A stretch of DNA of 64,000 nt from Natrinema amylolyticus_A (GTDB taxonomy: Archaea; Halobacteriota; Halobacteria; Halobacteriales; Natrialbaceae). A program made the translations under genes and the position numbers. The notes beneath the pieces were generated by a model. That model was not told the DNA's origin and made no database searches. It saw only the letters and a program-made list of their open reading frames with translations. The DNA is taken from NCBI RefSeq assembly GCF_042678045.1, contig NZ_JBHUDI010000002.1, positions 62,001 to 126,000 on the forward strand, given 5' to 3'. Shown here piece after piece: positions 17,638 through 25,658 of the stretch (positions are counted from its first letter, which is position 1; every line of letters begins with the position of its first letter).

Positions 17638-18756
17638 TTAGAATCGGTAGAGTTGCTCTGCAGTCTCGCCGTAGATGTTCTTGATCTCGTCTCCGTTGAA
17701 CTCCGAGCGCATGATCTTCATCAGCGCGTCGGTGTAGTCGAAGTCGAAGTGTGGATAGTCCGACGAGAACATCAGACTGTCCTCGCCGCCGAAGAGGCGG
17801 ATGACCTGGTTGAGATACTCGGGATCGTCCGCACCTTCGACAGGCTGGCTAGTCACGTAGAACTGATCACGAAGATACTCACTCGGCATCTTCTCCAGCA
17901 TTGGGGCGTCGAACTTCGCTCCCATGTAATCGTGATCGAACCGACGCATGAAGTACGGATACCAGCCGAGACCGGACTCCTGAATGACGAAGTCGAGATC
18001 GGGGAAGCGAACGGGAACGCCCTGGGTCAGCATGTCTGCCAGGTTCACTTGGTGCATCATGTTGTGCGAGGTGGCGTGAACGGGGAGTGCCCGATTCAGC
18101 GATTGCCACTGCGTTGGGAATCGGGTCATCATCGTCCCAGCTGCGTTGTGCATCATGATGGGCAGCCCAGCACGCTCACATGCCTCGTAGAGCGGGTAGT
18201 AGACCTCGTTGCCGAGGGTCGGATCGACCGAGCCACTCGGAATCATGACGGCGGCGATACCCGACTCGTCGGCGAGGTCGTCGACTTCTTCGGCAGCCTT
18301 GACTGGTTTCTGTGGTGCAACGATGGCTGCACCGTAGACACCCTCATCCGTGTCGATGATGTTGTCGAGCAGCCACCGGTTGTACGCCTTCGCGAGTGCG
18401 GCCGCGAGGTCGTCGTGGTGGACCGCACCGAGATAGAGGTTCTGCGTTGGAGTGGCGATCGCCTTGTCCCATTCGATCAGGTCTTTTCCCTTCTGGATGT
18501 CTTCGGACGTTCGCACCGTCGGTGAGTCGGCTTTTCCGACCGTCACCGAGTAGAGCATCCCGTGTGCAGGGTACACTCGGCCGAGGTAGCCATAGTCGTC
18601 ACCGTCACCTTCGCTGTTCAGCAGGCTGTAGAACGGGTCCTCAAGATACGGAAATATGTCTTCCTGTCGCTCCGTAAGGTGAAAGTCAGTGTCAACGATG
18701 ACTTCTAAATCATCTAGTGACCGAACAGTAGCTGGCTCTGTTGATTGCGAACTCAT
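17638..18756 (-). CDS. Metal-dependent amidohydrolase (ACMSD/Amidohydro_2 type)
   Basis: A 372-aa TIM-barrel hydrolase or decarboxylase of the amidohydrolase-2 family. Visible marks are the N-terminal VIVDTDFHLTERQ (a DxDxH-like form of the usual DxHxH metal motif), GLPIMMHNAAG (metal His), VIQESGLGWYPYFMRR and the late SSDYPHFD with the catalytic Asp. Relatives decarboxylate aromatic or semialdehyde acids. A TATA-like TGTTTATCA about 27 nt upstream supports a leaderless ATG at 18756. It is first in the operon with the Rieske ferredoxin, unknown protein and FAD/Fe-S oxidoreductase, which points to breakdown of an aromatic or hydroxy-acid compound. Confidence 0.88.
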   Translation of the reverse strand: MSSQSTEPATVRSLDDLEVIVDTDFHLTERQEDIFPYLEDPFYSLLNSEGDGDDYGYLGRVYPAHGMLYSVTVGKADSPTVRTSEDIQKGKDLIEWDKAIATPTQNLYLGAVHHDDLAAALAKAYNRWLLDNIIDTDEGVYGAAIVAPQKPVKAAEEVDDLADESGIAAVMIPSGSVDPTLGNEVYYPLYEACERAGLPIMMHNAAGTMMTRFPTQWQSLNRALPVHATSHNMMHQVNLADMLTQGVPVRFPDLDFVIQESGLGWYPYFMRRFDHDYMGAKFDAPMLEKMPSEYLRDQFYVTSQPVEGADDPEYLNQVIRLFGGEDSLMFSSDYPHFDFDYTDALMKIMRSEFNGDEIKNIYGETAEQLYRF

Positions 18757-19111
18757 CAGTTACCCCTTTTGCACAGGCCCTGATAAACATTATCATTTCT
18801 CATGTTCGTTCGGTTGGTACCGTCAACGATATTTTGAAGCATAGAAGAATACTGTTTCAGTGTGGTCTCAGTATAATATCCATAGCCTTTGCGACAGCAG
18901 CTATTGCACGACTACGTACGCTCAGACAGCTATCTACCAATGTAATCACCGAGGCTACTTTACCAGTCTCTACGTGAGCCCGATGGCAGAAAATCAGTGG
19001 ACCCATACTTTCTCCTGTGATAAGTTATTGGACCAGTCTCAACGGATCATAGGCTTGGTTACTGCTAACAGTATTACTACGGCATTCCTTGTGATTCCTC
19101 GTACTACGAGC

Positions 19112-19128
19112 TTTCGACAATACCGAAA
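19112..19128. promoter_or_regulatory. Candidate operator TTTCG-N7-CGAAA
   Basis: The 17-mer TTTCGACAATACCGAAA lies about 360 nt upstream of the amidohydrolase start. It matches the arms and spacing of the sites at 12467 and 19327. Confidence 0.3.
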
Positions 19129-19326
19129 TAGGGCCCACACTGATGCGATTGAATCCTTTACATACATACGGATGTAAACAGCGACAAGCTACTGTCGGCG
19201 CAGATCGTCAGTGACCTCGTTACTCGGTTGGCGAGGCTCGTACGTACACTGTTATTTTCAGTGGTTACTGACCGCTTCTATCATCTAGGGATACGCCGAA
19301 CAGAACTCTGTTCCGCACCTACCTCA

Positions 19327-19343
19327 TTTCGCCATTGCCGAAA
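19327..19343. promoter_or_regulatory. Candidate operator TTTCG-N7-CGAAA
   Basis: The 17-mer TTTCGCCATTGCCGAAA is the most symmetric of the three sites, since its inner bases also pair (GCCATTGCC is partly symmetric). It lies about 570 nt upstream of the amidohydrolase operon. Confidence 0.3.
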
Positions 19344-19664
19344 TACAATGATGAGGATTTTCTCAGAATGGCTATTTCGTCCTCAAGCCTGAATGTTGGC
19401 TGGAACAGCACTCTCGAGTCAAAGGCGATGTATTTTCTCGATATGATCGAGTAGCGAATAAGACCTCAAGCGAATCCAGAGAGAATATAGCCGATATAGC
19501 TTTTTGTTCTCCATCATCGAAATGCTTTGACCACGATCTGCTTAGCAAGTAAACCGCCTTGGTGAAAGGAAATCGTCTCCGAAATCTGTTTCGATTGTCT
19601 CTTTTGTGAACTTACCCAGTTTGTCCATTACATACGTAGTAGTGTAATAGGACATGGGGCGCTA

Positions 19665-19752
19665 TCGATAGTAGCCACTGGAAATCACTACACTCCCGAT
19701 CACATGAGGGCTATGCGGTCGGTGTGTGAATTGTTTTAGTTGTTACTGTAGT
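19665..19752 (-). repeat. Palindromic repeat, copy 6, forming the 3' end of an IS6-type element
   Basis: This copy overlaps the last codons (Ser-Asn-Asn-stop, 19736-19746) of the IS6-like transposase relic and extends downstream of it. This suggests the dispersed repeat family derives from the terminal region of this element. Confidence 0.75.
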
Positions 19753-20455
19753 TTGGCACCTCCGCTGGCGTTTGTCCGTTGAGTAATTGGTGCGGTCGTT
19801 GTGTGTTATAATAGTGTACGAACTGTTCAAGTCATTCTCTGACGCTCGCCCGGCTGCCCACCCACGAGGTATGAAAGCGGTCAACTCACATCTTGAAGGT
19901 GTGAAACCACTTTTCGATCAGGTTTCGATCACCGTAGTCGAGCTGACCGCTCAACCCTAATCGAGAGAGGGCAGTCAGATAGCCATAACCATCGACGAGA
20001 AACACGGTGTCGGAGAGATCGTGTTTCTCGGTTAATCGGTGCAGGAATGCGACGGCTGGATCGGTGCCTCGTCGTCCGAACACTGCGACATCGAGAATAA
20101 GCCGTGAGTATAGGTCTATTGCAGCATACACCCCAGACCAGTCTCCGTTAATCTTGATAGCGGTTTCATCAATAGCGACCCGCGACGGCTTTGCCGTCGG
20201 CGGGTCTGAAATACTACCAGCTACCTGATGAAACCACTGCCAGATTGCTTGATGAGGACGCTCTACGACGATCAAGCGAAGAATTGCTTGTGTCTCTCGA
20301 AGCGAACATCCGGTCGCGTGAAGGCGGACGGCGAACACCCTGATGGGCGTCGCCGTCCGCTCACGCTCCCAAGTTTCATCAAATTCCGCCGCGTAGCACT
20401 CGCTGAGCAGGTCTGCGAGTATTGTTCCAACAAAACTCCACGACCTGCTCGCTTC
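19736..20455 (-). pseudogene. IS6-family transposase with two in-frame TGA codons
   Basis: The minus-strand frame reads from LADLLSECYAAEFDETWERE through FAVRLHATGCSLRETQAILR, VAIDETAIKINGDWSGVYAA (first catalytic Asp), DTVFLVDGYGYLTALSRLGL (second Asp) and RNLIEKWFHTFKM (Glu), to EQFVHYYNTQRPHQLLNGQT and the terminus VPNYSNN. Two TGA stops interrupt it, at 19886-19888 and 19832-19834, where relatives have Arg and Trp. The N-terminal start is also missing (TGA at 20456-20458). All DDE residues and the frame are otherwise preserved, so inactivation is recent. Confidence 0.85.
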
Positions 20456-20731
20456 TCAAACCGCACTAACTAGACCGAGCCAGAAGGAGCAAGTCAAAGC
20501 CGACTCTCGATGTCACAGCCATTGGACAGCTTACATAACCTGTGAGGCAGCCGAGCGAGCGTTAGAGAGTAAACTGAATGACTTTTGCGTCACTATAACA
20601 CATAATAATTGTCTAATTACTCGGTGGATATATTTAATCAATGTACTAAACTTGACAGTGGTCAAGAGAGCCAAAGTTTACATAACTATGTATGTAATGT
20701 ATGGACTGGACGCATTCATAATTCATTTCTC

Positions 20732-21170
20732 ACGCGTGCGTAGAGCGGTAGGCGTGGAACGCGATGGTTCTTCGCTTGTCTTCTGAGTAGGTGAGGGCGT
20801 CTGTGTTGTTTTCATCGCCGTAATAGGGCCGCAGGTGGAGGTCTGTGCAGACCTCCGCCTGCTCGGGGACAGTTCGAAGATATCTCAACGAAGGAGTGTG
20901 TTAGCGACTCGTTCGAGCCAGGACAGCTCAAACTTCGTCCGCAAATGGTAGCGAACCGTGTTCGCAACTGGTGAGTTCTCGCTGGAGCTACAGAGTGTGA
21001 GAACGAGGTCCTGTCGGCGTACACGCCGACGAGGACTGCGTAGATATCTTCAGCACCGATTTCAGCGCTATGAGAAAGTTGAGAGAAACTTCCTCGTCAA
21101 GCCGGTTGACAAGGAAGGTAAGGAGTTGGTCCTCGTGGACTGAAACGTCCACTCGTTGGTTGGGGTGCAT
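20732..21170 (-). pseudogene. ISH3-family transposase, N-terminal third, frameshifted
   Basis: It starts at an ATG at 21170 with VHEDQLLTFLVNRLDEEVSL, continues in another frame with DIYAVLVGVYADRTSFSHS, NTVRYHLRTKFELSWLERV and ends in LHLRPYYGDENNTDALTYSE and DKRRTIAFHAY. These are the ordered ISH3 N-terminal blocks. At least two frameshifts break it and the catalytic C-terminal part is absent. Confidence 0.75.
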
Positions 21171-21486
21171 ATCTTTAGCAAGCAGACGTTCTAACCGGCT
21201 TTGTGAGGTAATTTGAATTGGTCGGCCAGGCGCGACTTCTTTCGATAGTATTTAAACTAATATTTGTAGCGAAACAACATAATGGTCTGCGGCCACCCTG
21301 ACGAGTTCGATGAGTTCGCCGTACGCATTGGTTGTGTATATGCCATTACAGAAGTGCAGCCGTAATGAGTCAGTTTACAGTCATGCTTTTGTAAAGCCCT
21401 GTGCAACTGTGTCGATCAGTCCGTGGAGAGGAGATTATAACGGGAACGCTGGTCGAAAGACGGGCTAAAAGGACGTACCACCAACG
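21171..21486. other. Intergenic debris between ISH3 relic and IclR gene
   Basis: No gene was recognised. AT-rich sequence near 21245-21285 probably belonged to the ISH3 element's upstream region. Confidence 0.45.
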
Positions 21487-22260
21487 TCAATAGTGTTCGT
21501 ACTTGAGCGCGATGATGTTTGTCGTCTCTCTGAGGGCCTCGACGAGTTCGTTTTCGATGCGGTCGGTCGTCAACCGGTGTTTCGGGCCAACGGTTGAGAT
21601 CGCCGCGTTTTCGCCCTCGATGTCCAGTGGAACGGCAACCGACCGGATCCCATTGATATGTTCCTCGTCTTCGACCGAGTATCCCTGCTCTCGGATGTGC
21701 TCGATCTCATCTATCAGTGAGTCGCGGTCAGTGATCGTCTGATCAGTCGCGCTGGGCAGCCCGAACGTTTCGACCACTTCGTCTATCTCCTCAACCGATA
21801 GTTGAGAGAGCAGTGCCTTCCCCAGTGCAGTCCAGTGCATCCGGTTGATCTGACCGACAGGCGCGTTGTCGGAGAGACCGTCGATAGGCTCCGTTCGATA
21901 GAGTAGTACACGCTGGTAGCGTTCCTCGTAACCGATCGTGGCAACCTCGCCTACCTTGTTCGACAGTTTGTCTACCTGCGCACGTGCGACTTGATAGAGA
22001 TCGGTTTGCTTTCGAATTCTGCCGCCATGTTCCAGGAACCGCAGACTCAATTGATACGAATCGTCCTCGTTTTTTACGACGTACCCCAGTTTTTCGAGGG
22101 TCTGGAGGTGGATATCGACCGTACTTTTCGGTAAATCGACGGCCCTGGCTACTTCGGAAACCCCTGCTGTGTGGCGCTCAGCCAGTGCTTCGACGATTGT
22201 AAATGACTTGTGAACGGCCTCGATGTATTCCCCAGCTAGATTGTTATGATCGTTATTCAT
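21487..22260 (-). CDS. IclR family transcriptional regulator, divergent from KDG kinase
   Basis: A 257-aa regulator. The N-terminal winged helix is ARAVDLPKSTVDIHLQTLEKLG and the C-terminal effector domain includes MHWTALGKALLSQLSVEEID, HINGIRSVAVPLDIEGENA and ISTVGPKHRL. Family members of this kind (KdgR type) bind 2-keto-3-deoxygluconate or related sugar acids. It is transcribed divergently from the kinase-dehydratase operon across 832 nt, and the gntP promoter 3.4 kb away has an inverted repeat, so control of gluconate catabolism is likely. The effector is inferred from context only. Confidence 0.88.
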   Translation of the reverse strand: MNNDHNNLAGEYIEAVHKSFTIVEALAERHTAGVSEVARAVDLPKSTVDIHLQTLEKLGYVVKNEDDSYQLSLRFLEHGGRIRKQTDLYQVARAQVDKLSNKVGEVATIGYEERYQRVLLYRTEPIDGLSDNAPVGQINRMHWTALGKALLSQLSVEEIDEVVETFGLPSATDQTITDRDSLIDEIEHIREQGYSVEDEEHINGIRSVAVPLDIEGENAAISTVGPKHRLTTDRIENELVEALRETTNIIALKYEHY

Positions 22261-23092
22261 GTTCAGGAATGTGGAGACGCTATTAGAAACGCTCTTCGGA
22301 AGCGAATGGCTGACATCGGCACGACCTGTAGACCGCGCTTGGACGGCCCGACGACGCGTGGTACAACTCCCTACTAAAACAACAAATCGCCGTTAGTCAT
22401 ACCGTCGATCGCAATTATGGGAAATAATACACAAGCTAATAGGTATATGTCGCCAAATTGGACGTTCGCTTTCTGCTTGCTGACCACAACGAGAGAGGCT
22501 CCCCCTTGCATTTCAAGTGTACAACTCGATTGAACAGATACGAAGCATTCGGCTACGAATTCGTATCGATAGTACGATAAATACGCCGGTAGAGATGCTC
22601 ACATGAGCGCTTGCGAGAACCTCGAGTTGCGGTGTGTCAAGTTGCCGTGCGTCAGTCAATTTTCATTGTAATGTCCTGAATGTAACCCAAATCCGGCTCT
22701 CCGAGCATATCAGCCCCACAGTAAACGCTATATGATCAAGTAACGAGATGTTCGGCCCGCTCTTCGTGCTACACTCCGGAGATTGACGACGTTCTTCACA
22801 GTAGAGAGACGAGTGTGTCCATCACAGTCGAACATCGAAAACGCATTCCTATTTTGGGGTTGAGTTTCCTGTTAAACCGCAGTATGTCTGGGACAATAAT
22901 GCGATTTCGGCGTTCGAACGATCTAGACAGCACCGTATCATTGAAAAATAGACCGCAGTCGACGGTTTGCTGCCCAACCAGGTTGAACAGTCACGTACTC
23001 GGAACCGAATTGCATCCGGGTCGATCTACCGAAGAGGGACACAGGTTCGGCCTCGGAGGATTTATACGTTCTCTTGGTCCAATCGCGGACGT
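22261..23092. promoter_or_regulatory. Divergent control region between IclR gene and kdgK
   Basis: No gene is visible in 832 nt. A perfect 8-bp inverted repeat GATACGAA...TTCGTATC (22537-22567) contains within it the 12-bp palindrome TACGAATTCGTA (22554-22565). The kdgK TATA-like GATTTATACG lies at about 23059-23068, roughly 28 nt before its ATG. The size suggests either a decayed gene or an extended regulatory region. Confidence 0.45.
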
Positions 23093-24046
23093 ATGCCCGA
23101 ACTCACCTCCTTCGGTGAATCGCTGCTTCGACTGGCAACTCCTCCGGAAACGCCGCTCGAGACGACAGACACACTTGACGTCCACGTCGGTGGTGCAGAG
23201 GGAAATGTCGCCGTCGCCGCCCAGCGCCTCGGTATCGAGACGACCTGGGTCTCGAAACTTCCCTCGACACCGCTCGGGAAACGCGTCACGTCGACCTATC
23301 GCTCCCATGGGGTCTCGACTGCCGTGCAATGGGACGAAGGCGGGCGGCTCGGGACCTACTACCTCGAGCCGGGAAGCGAACCTAGAGGATCGAACGTTGT
23401 CTACGACCGCGGGGGCGCGTCGATCAGGACTGCGACACCGGACGAGTTACCGATCGATCCGATTGTCAACGCGGACGCCTTGCACGTCACCGGGATCACG
23501 CCGGCTCTTTCGGATACGCTTGCCTCGACGACCGAACGGCTGCTCTCTTACGCCCGTGACAACGGAACGACCACGGTATTCGACGTGAACTACCGGTCGA
23601 ACCTTTGGGACACCAAAACGGCAGCTGAGACGCTAGGTGGACTGCTCCCTCAGGTAGACGTCCTGTTCGTCGCGCTACGGGACGCTCGTCAGGTGCTCGG
23701 GTACGACCAAGGGCCCGAGGCGGTTGCGAGGCGGGTCACCGACGAGTACGATCTTGAACTGGCCGTCGTGACACAGGGTGAGGCAGGCGCGCTCGCCTAC
23801 GATGGAGAAGCTGTCGTCGAGCAATCGACGATCCCGACCGAGACTGTCGACGCGATCGGCACCGGGGACGCGTTCGTCGGAGGATTCCTCGCGGCGTGGC
23901 TCACGAATGGTACTCTCGAGACGTCTCTGAAGTGGGGGGTCGCAACTGCGGCACTAAAACGGACGATAACGGGAGATCTGGCACTCGTTCGACCATCGCA
24001 GGTCGAACGGGTGCTCGCTGAGGACCCCCCAAAGATCGATCGATGA
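23093..24046 (+). CDS. kdgK: 2-keto-3-deoxygluconate kinase (PfkB family)
   Basis: A 317-aa ribokinase-like sugar kinase. N-terminal MPELTSFGESLLRLATPPE and HVGGAEGNVAVAAQRLG are the substrate-binding motif, and AIGTGDAFVGGFLAAW is PfkB signature 2 with the catalytic Asp. It phosphorylates KDG to KDPG in the semi-phosphorylative Entner-Doudoroff route of haloarchaea. The frame is open further upstream, but homology and a TATA-like box place the start at 23093. It overlaps the dehydratase gene by an ATGA junction, so the pair is translationally coupled. KDG rather than another ketose is supported by the linked dehydratase and aldolase. Confidence 0.88.
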   Translation: MPELTSFGESLLRLATPPETPLETTDTLDVHVGGAEGNVAVAAQRLGIETTWVSKLPSTPLGKRVTSTYRSHGVSTAVQWDEGGRLGTYYLEPGSEPRGSNVVYDRGGASIRTATPDELPIDPIVNADALHVTGITPALSDTLASTTERLLSYARDNGTTTVFDVNYRSNLWDTKTAAETLGGLLPQVDVLFVALRDARQVLGYDQGPEAVARRVTDEYDLELAVVTQGEAGALAYDGEAVVEQSTIPTETVDAIGTGDAFVGGFLAAWLTNGTLETSLKWGVATAALKRTITGDLALVRPSQVERVLAEDPPKIDR

Positions 24047-25347
24047 ACAGTGGTACAACGCCGACCGTTAAGGAAAAATATAATACTTATAAAGGATACT
24101 TTCCTGGCGTGACACTCGACTACTCGCAGCTTCACGATCCGAACGCAGAGTACACGATGCGGGACCTCTCTGCAGAGACGATGGGCGTCACCAGCTCGCG
24201 CGGCGGCGGCCGGGACATCGAGATCACCGACGTTCAGACGACAATGGTCGATGGGAACTTCCCCTGGACGCTCGTGCGGGTCTATACAGACGCTGGGATC
24301 GTCGGGACCGGCGAGGCCTACTGGGGGGCAGGCGTGCCCGAACTTATCGAGCGGATGAAACCGTTCGTCGTCGGCGAGAACCCGCTGGATATCGATCGGC
24401 TATACGAACACTTGATCCAGAAAATGTCCGGTGAGGGGAGTATTGAAGGTGTGACCGTCACCGCCATCGCCGGAATCGAAGTGGCGCTCCACGATCTCGC
24501 GGGCAAGATCCTTGAAGTACCGGCCTACCAGCTGTTGGGTGGCAAGTACCGCGACGACGTTCGAGTCTACTGTGACCTTCACACCGAAGAAGAGGCCGAT
24601 CCGCAGGCCTGCGCCGATGAGGCCGAATACGCCGTCGAGAACCTGGGCTACGACGCTATCAAGTTTGATCTGGACGTACCCAGTGGTCACGAGAAGGATC
24701 GGTCCAATCGACACCTTCGAAAACTCGAAATCGATCATAAGGTTGAGATCGTCGAGGCCGTCACGGGACGGGTCGGCGACCGAGCGGACGTAGCCTTTGA
24801 CTGTCACTGGACGTACACCGGCGACAGCGCCAAACGCCTGGCCGAGGCCCTTGAGGAGTACGATGTCTGGTGGCTCGAGGACCCTGTCCCGCCGGAAAAT
24901 CACGACATCCAGCGGCAAGTAACCCGTACCACGACGACACCGATTACTGCCGGGGAGAACGTCTATCGTAAGCACGGTATGCGCACGCTCATCGACGAAC
25001 AAGCGGTCGACATCGTCGCACCTGACATGCCAAAGGTCGGTGGGATGCGCGAGACACGGAAGATTGCGGACCTCGCTGACCTCTATTACATCCCGGTCGC
25101 GATGCACAACGTCTCTTCCCCCGTCGGGACAATGGCCTCGGCGCAAGTCGGGGCTGCGATCCCGAACATGCTGGCAGTCGAATACCACTCCTACGAACTA
25201 TCGTGGTGGAACGATCTCGTTGAGGAAACGATCATCGAAGACGGATCGATCACGATTCCCGAACAACCAGGGCTGGGCACCACACTGGACCTCGATACGG
25301 TCGCGGAGCATATGGTTGATGGGGAGACGTTGTTTGACCCGGCGTAG
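24043..25347 (+). CDS. Enolase-superfamily sugar-acid dehydratase (D-gluconate/galactonate type)
   Basis: A 434-aa mandelate racemase/muconate-lactonising enzyme relative. Metal ligands are in VAFDCHWTY (Asp), VWWLEDPVPPE (Glu) and ITAGENVYR (Glu); the base Lys is in the IKFDLDVPSG region and the His-bearing PVAMHNVSSPVG loop closes the site. Such enzymes dehydrate gluconate or galactonate to 2-keto-3-deoxy acids. The overlap with KDG kinase and the nearby gluconate permease and KDPG aldolase point to gluconate, as for haloarchaeal GnaD. Residues 1-55 form an extra N-terminal segment before the usual domain. Which sugar acid is used cannot be settled by sequence. Confidence 0.85.
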   Translation: MNSGTTPTVKEKYNTYKGYFPGVTLDYSQLHDPNAEYTMRDLSAETMGVTSSRGGGRDIEITDVQTTMVDGNFPWTLVRVYTDAGIVGTGEAYWGAGVPELIERMKPFVVGENPLDIDRLYEHLIQKMSGEGSIEGVTVTAIAGIEVALHDLAGKILEVPAYQLLGGKYRDDVRVYCDLHTEEEADPQACADEAEYAVENLGYDAIKFDLDVPSGHEKDRSNRHLRKLEIDHKVEIVEAVTGRVGDRADVAFDCHWTYTGDSAKRLAEALEEYDVWWLEDPVPPENHDIQRQVTRTTTTPITAGENVYRKHGMRTLIDEQAVDIVAPDMPKVGGMRETRKIADLADLYYIPVAMHNVSSPVGTMASAQVGAAIPNMLAVEYHSYELSWWNDLVEETIIEDGSITIPEQPGLGTTLDLDTVAEHMVDGETLFDPA

Positions 25348-25367
25348 CCGGATCGACCCCGTGAACC

Positions 25368-25437
25368 TTCGATTCACGACGTTCGACGAAGCGTGAGGTT
25401 CGTCGAGCCAGCAAATCTTTGATTCACGACGTTTGAC
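25368..25437 (+). repeat. Two direct repeats TTYGATTCACGACGTTYGAC
   Basis: A 20-mer at 25368-25387 recurs at 25418-25437 with two C/T changes, 50 bp apart. A partial third copy (GACGTTGTTTGACCC) overlaps the end of the dehydratase gene at 25326-25340. They lie between the dehydratase gene and gntP and could be regulator sites or a duplicated gene end. Confidence 0.5.
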
Positions 25438-25619
25438 CCGCATGGGATTATCGGTTAGCCGACGCCTCCGCACCCATATGACGGCTGAAGTCGAGATCTC
25501 TTCGTGCTGACAGTCCGTCCGTCGAATCACTATCGTTCCGATTAGGACTGCCTCGGAGAACGGGTATATGCAAGCGCCCGAAAGAGCCTATCACTATACT
25601 AAATGGTTCATAAGAAAAG

Positions 25620-25654
25620 ATAATATTTAAGTACTCACTACTATCAGAGTGAGT
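25620..25654 (+). promoter_or_regulatory. gntP promoter with overlapping inverted repeat
   Basis: A TATA-like AATATTTAAG lies at 25622-25631. Immediately downstream, ACTCAC (25633-25638) and GTGAGT (25649-25654) form an inverted repeat spaced 10 nt, covering the expected transcription start just before the ATG at 25659. A repressor bound there would block initiation. The IclR protein at 21487 is the obvious candidate. Confidence 0.5.
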
Positions 25655-25658
25655 TTGT

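Larger units (their letters stand above)
18757..19664. other. Long intergenic region with candidate operators
   Basis: The amidohydrolase promoter is at about 18778-18790. Two near-palindromes TTTCG-N7-CGAAA lie at 19112-19128 and 19327-19343. A short inverted repeat TTTACAT...ATGTAAA is at about 19157-19179. Open frames here have no haloarchaeal composition and no motif, so I call no gene. Confidence 0.5.

Noticed and set aside
18860..19177. 105-codon plus-strand frame upstream of the amidohydrolase operon
   Set aside because: Neutral composition rich in Cys, Tyr and Thr, no homology sign; more likely regulatory DNA.
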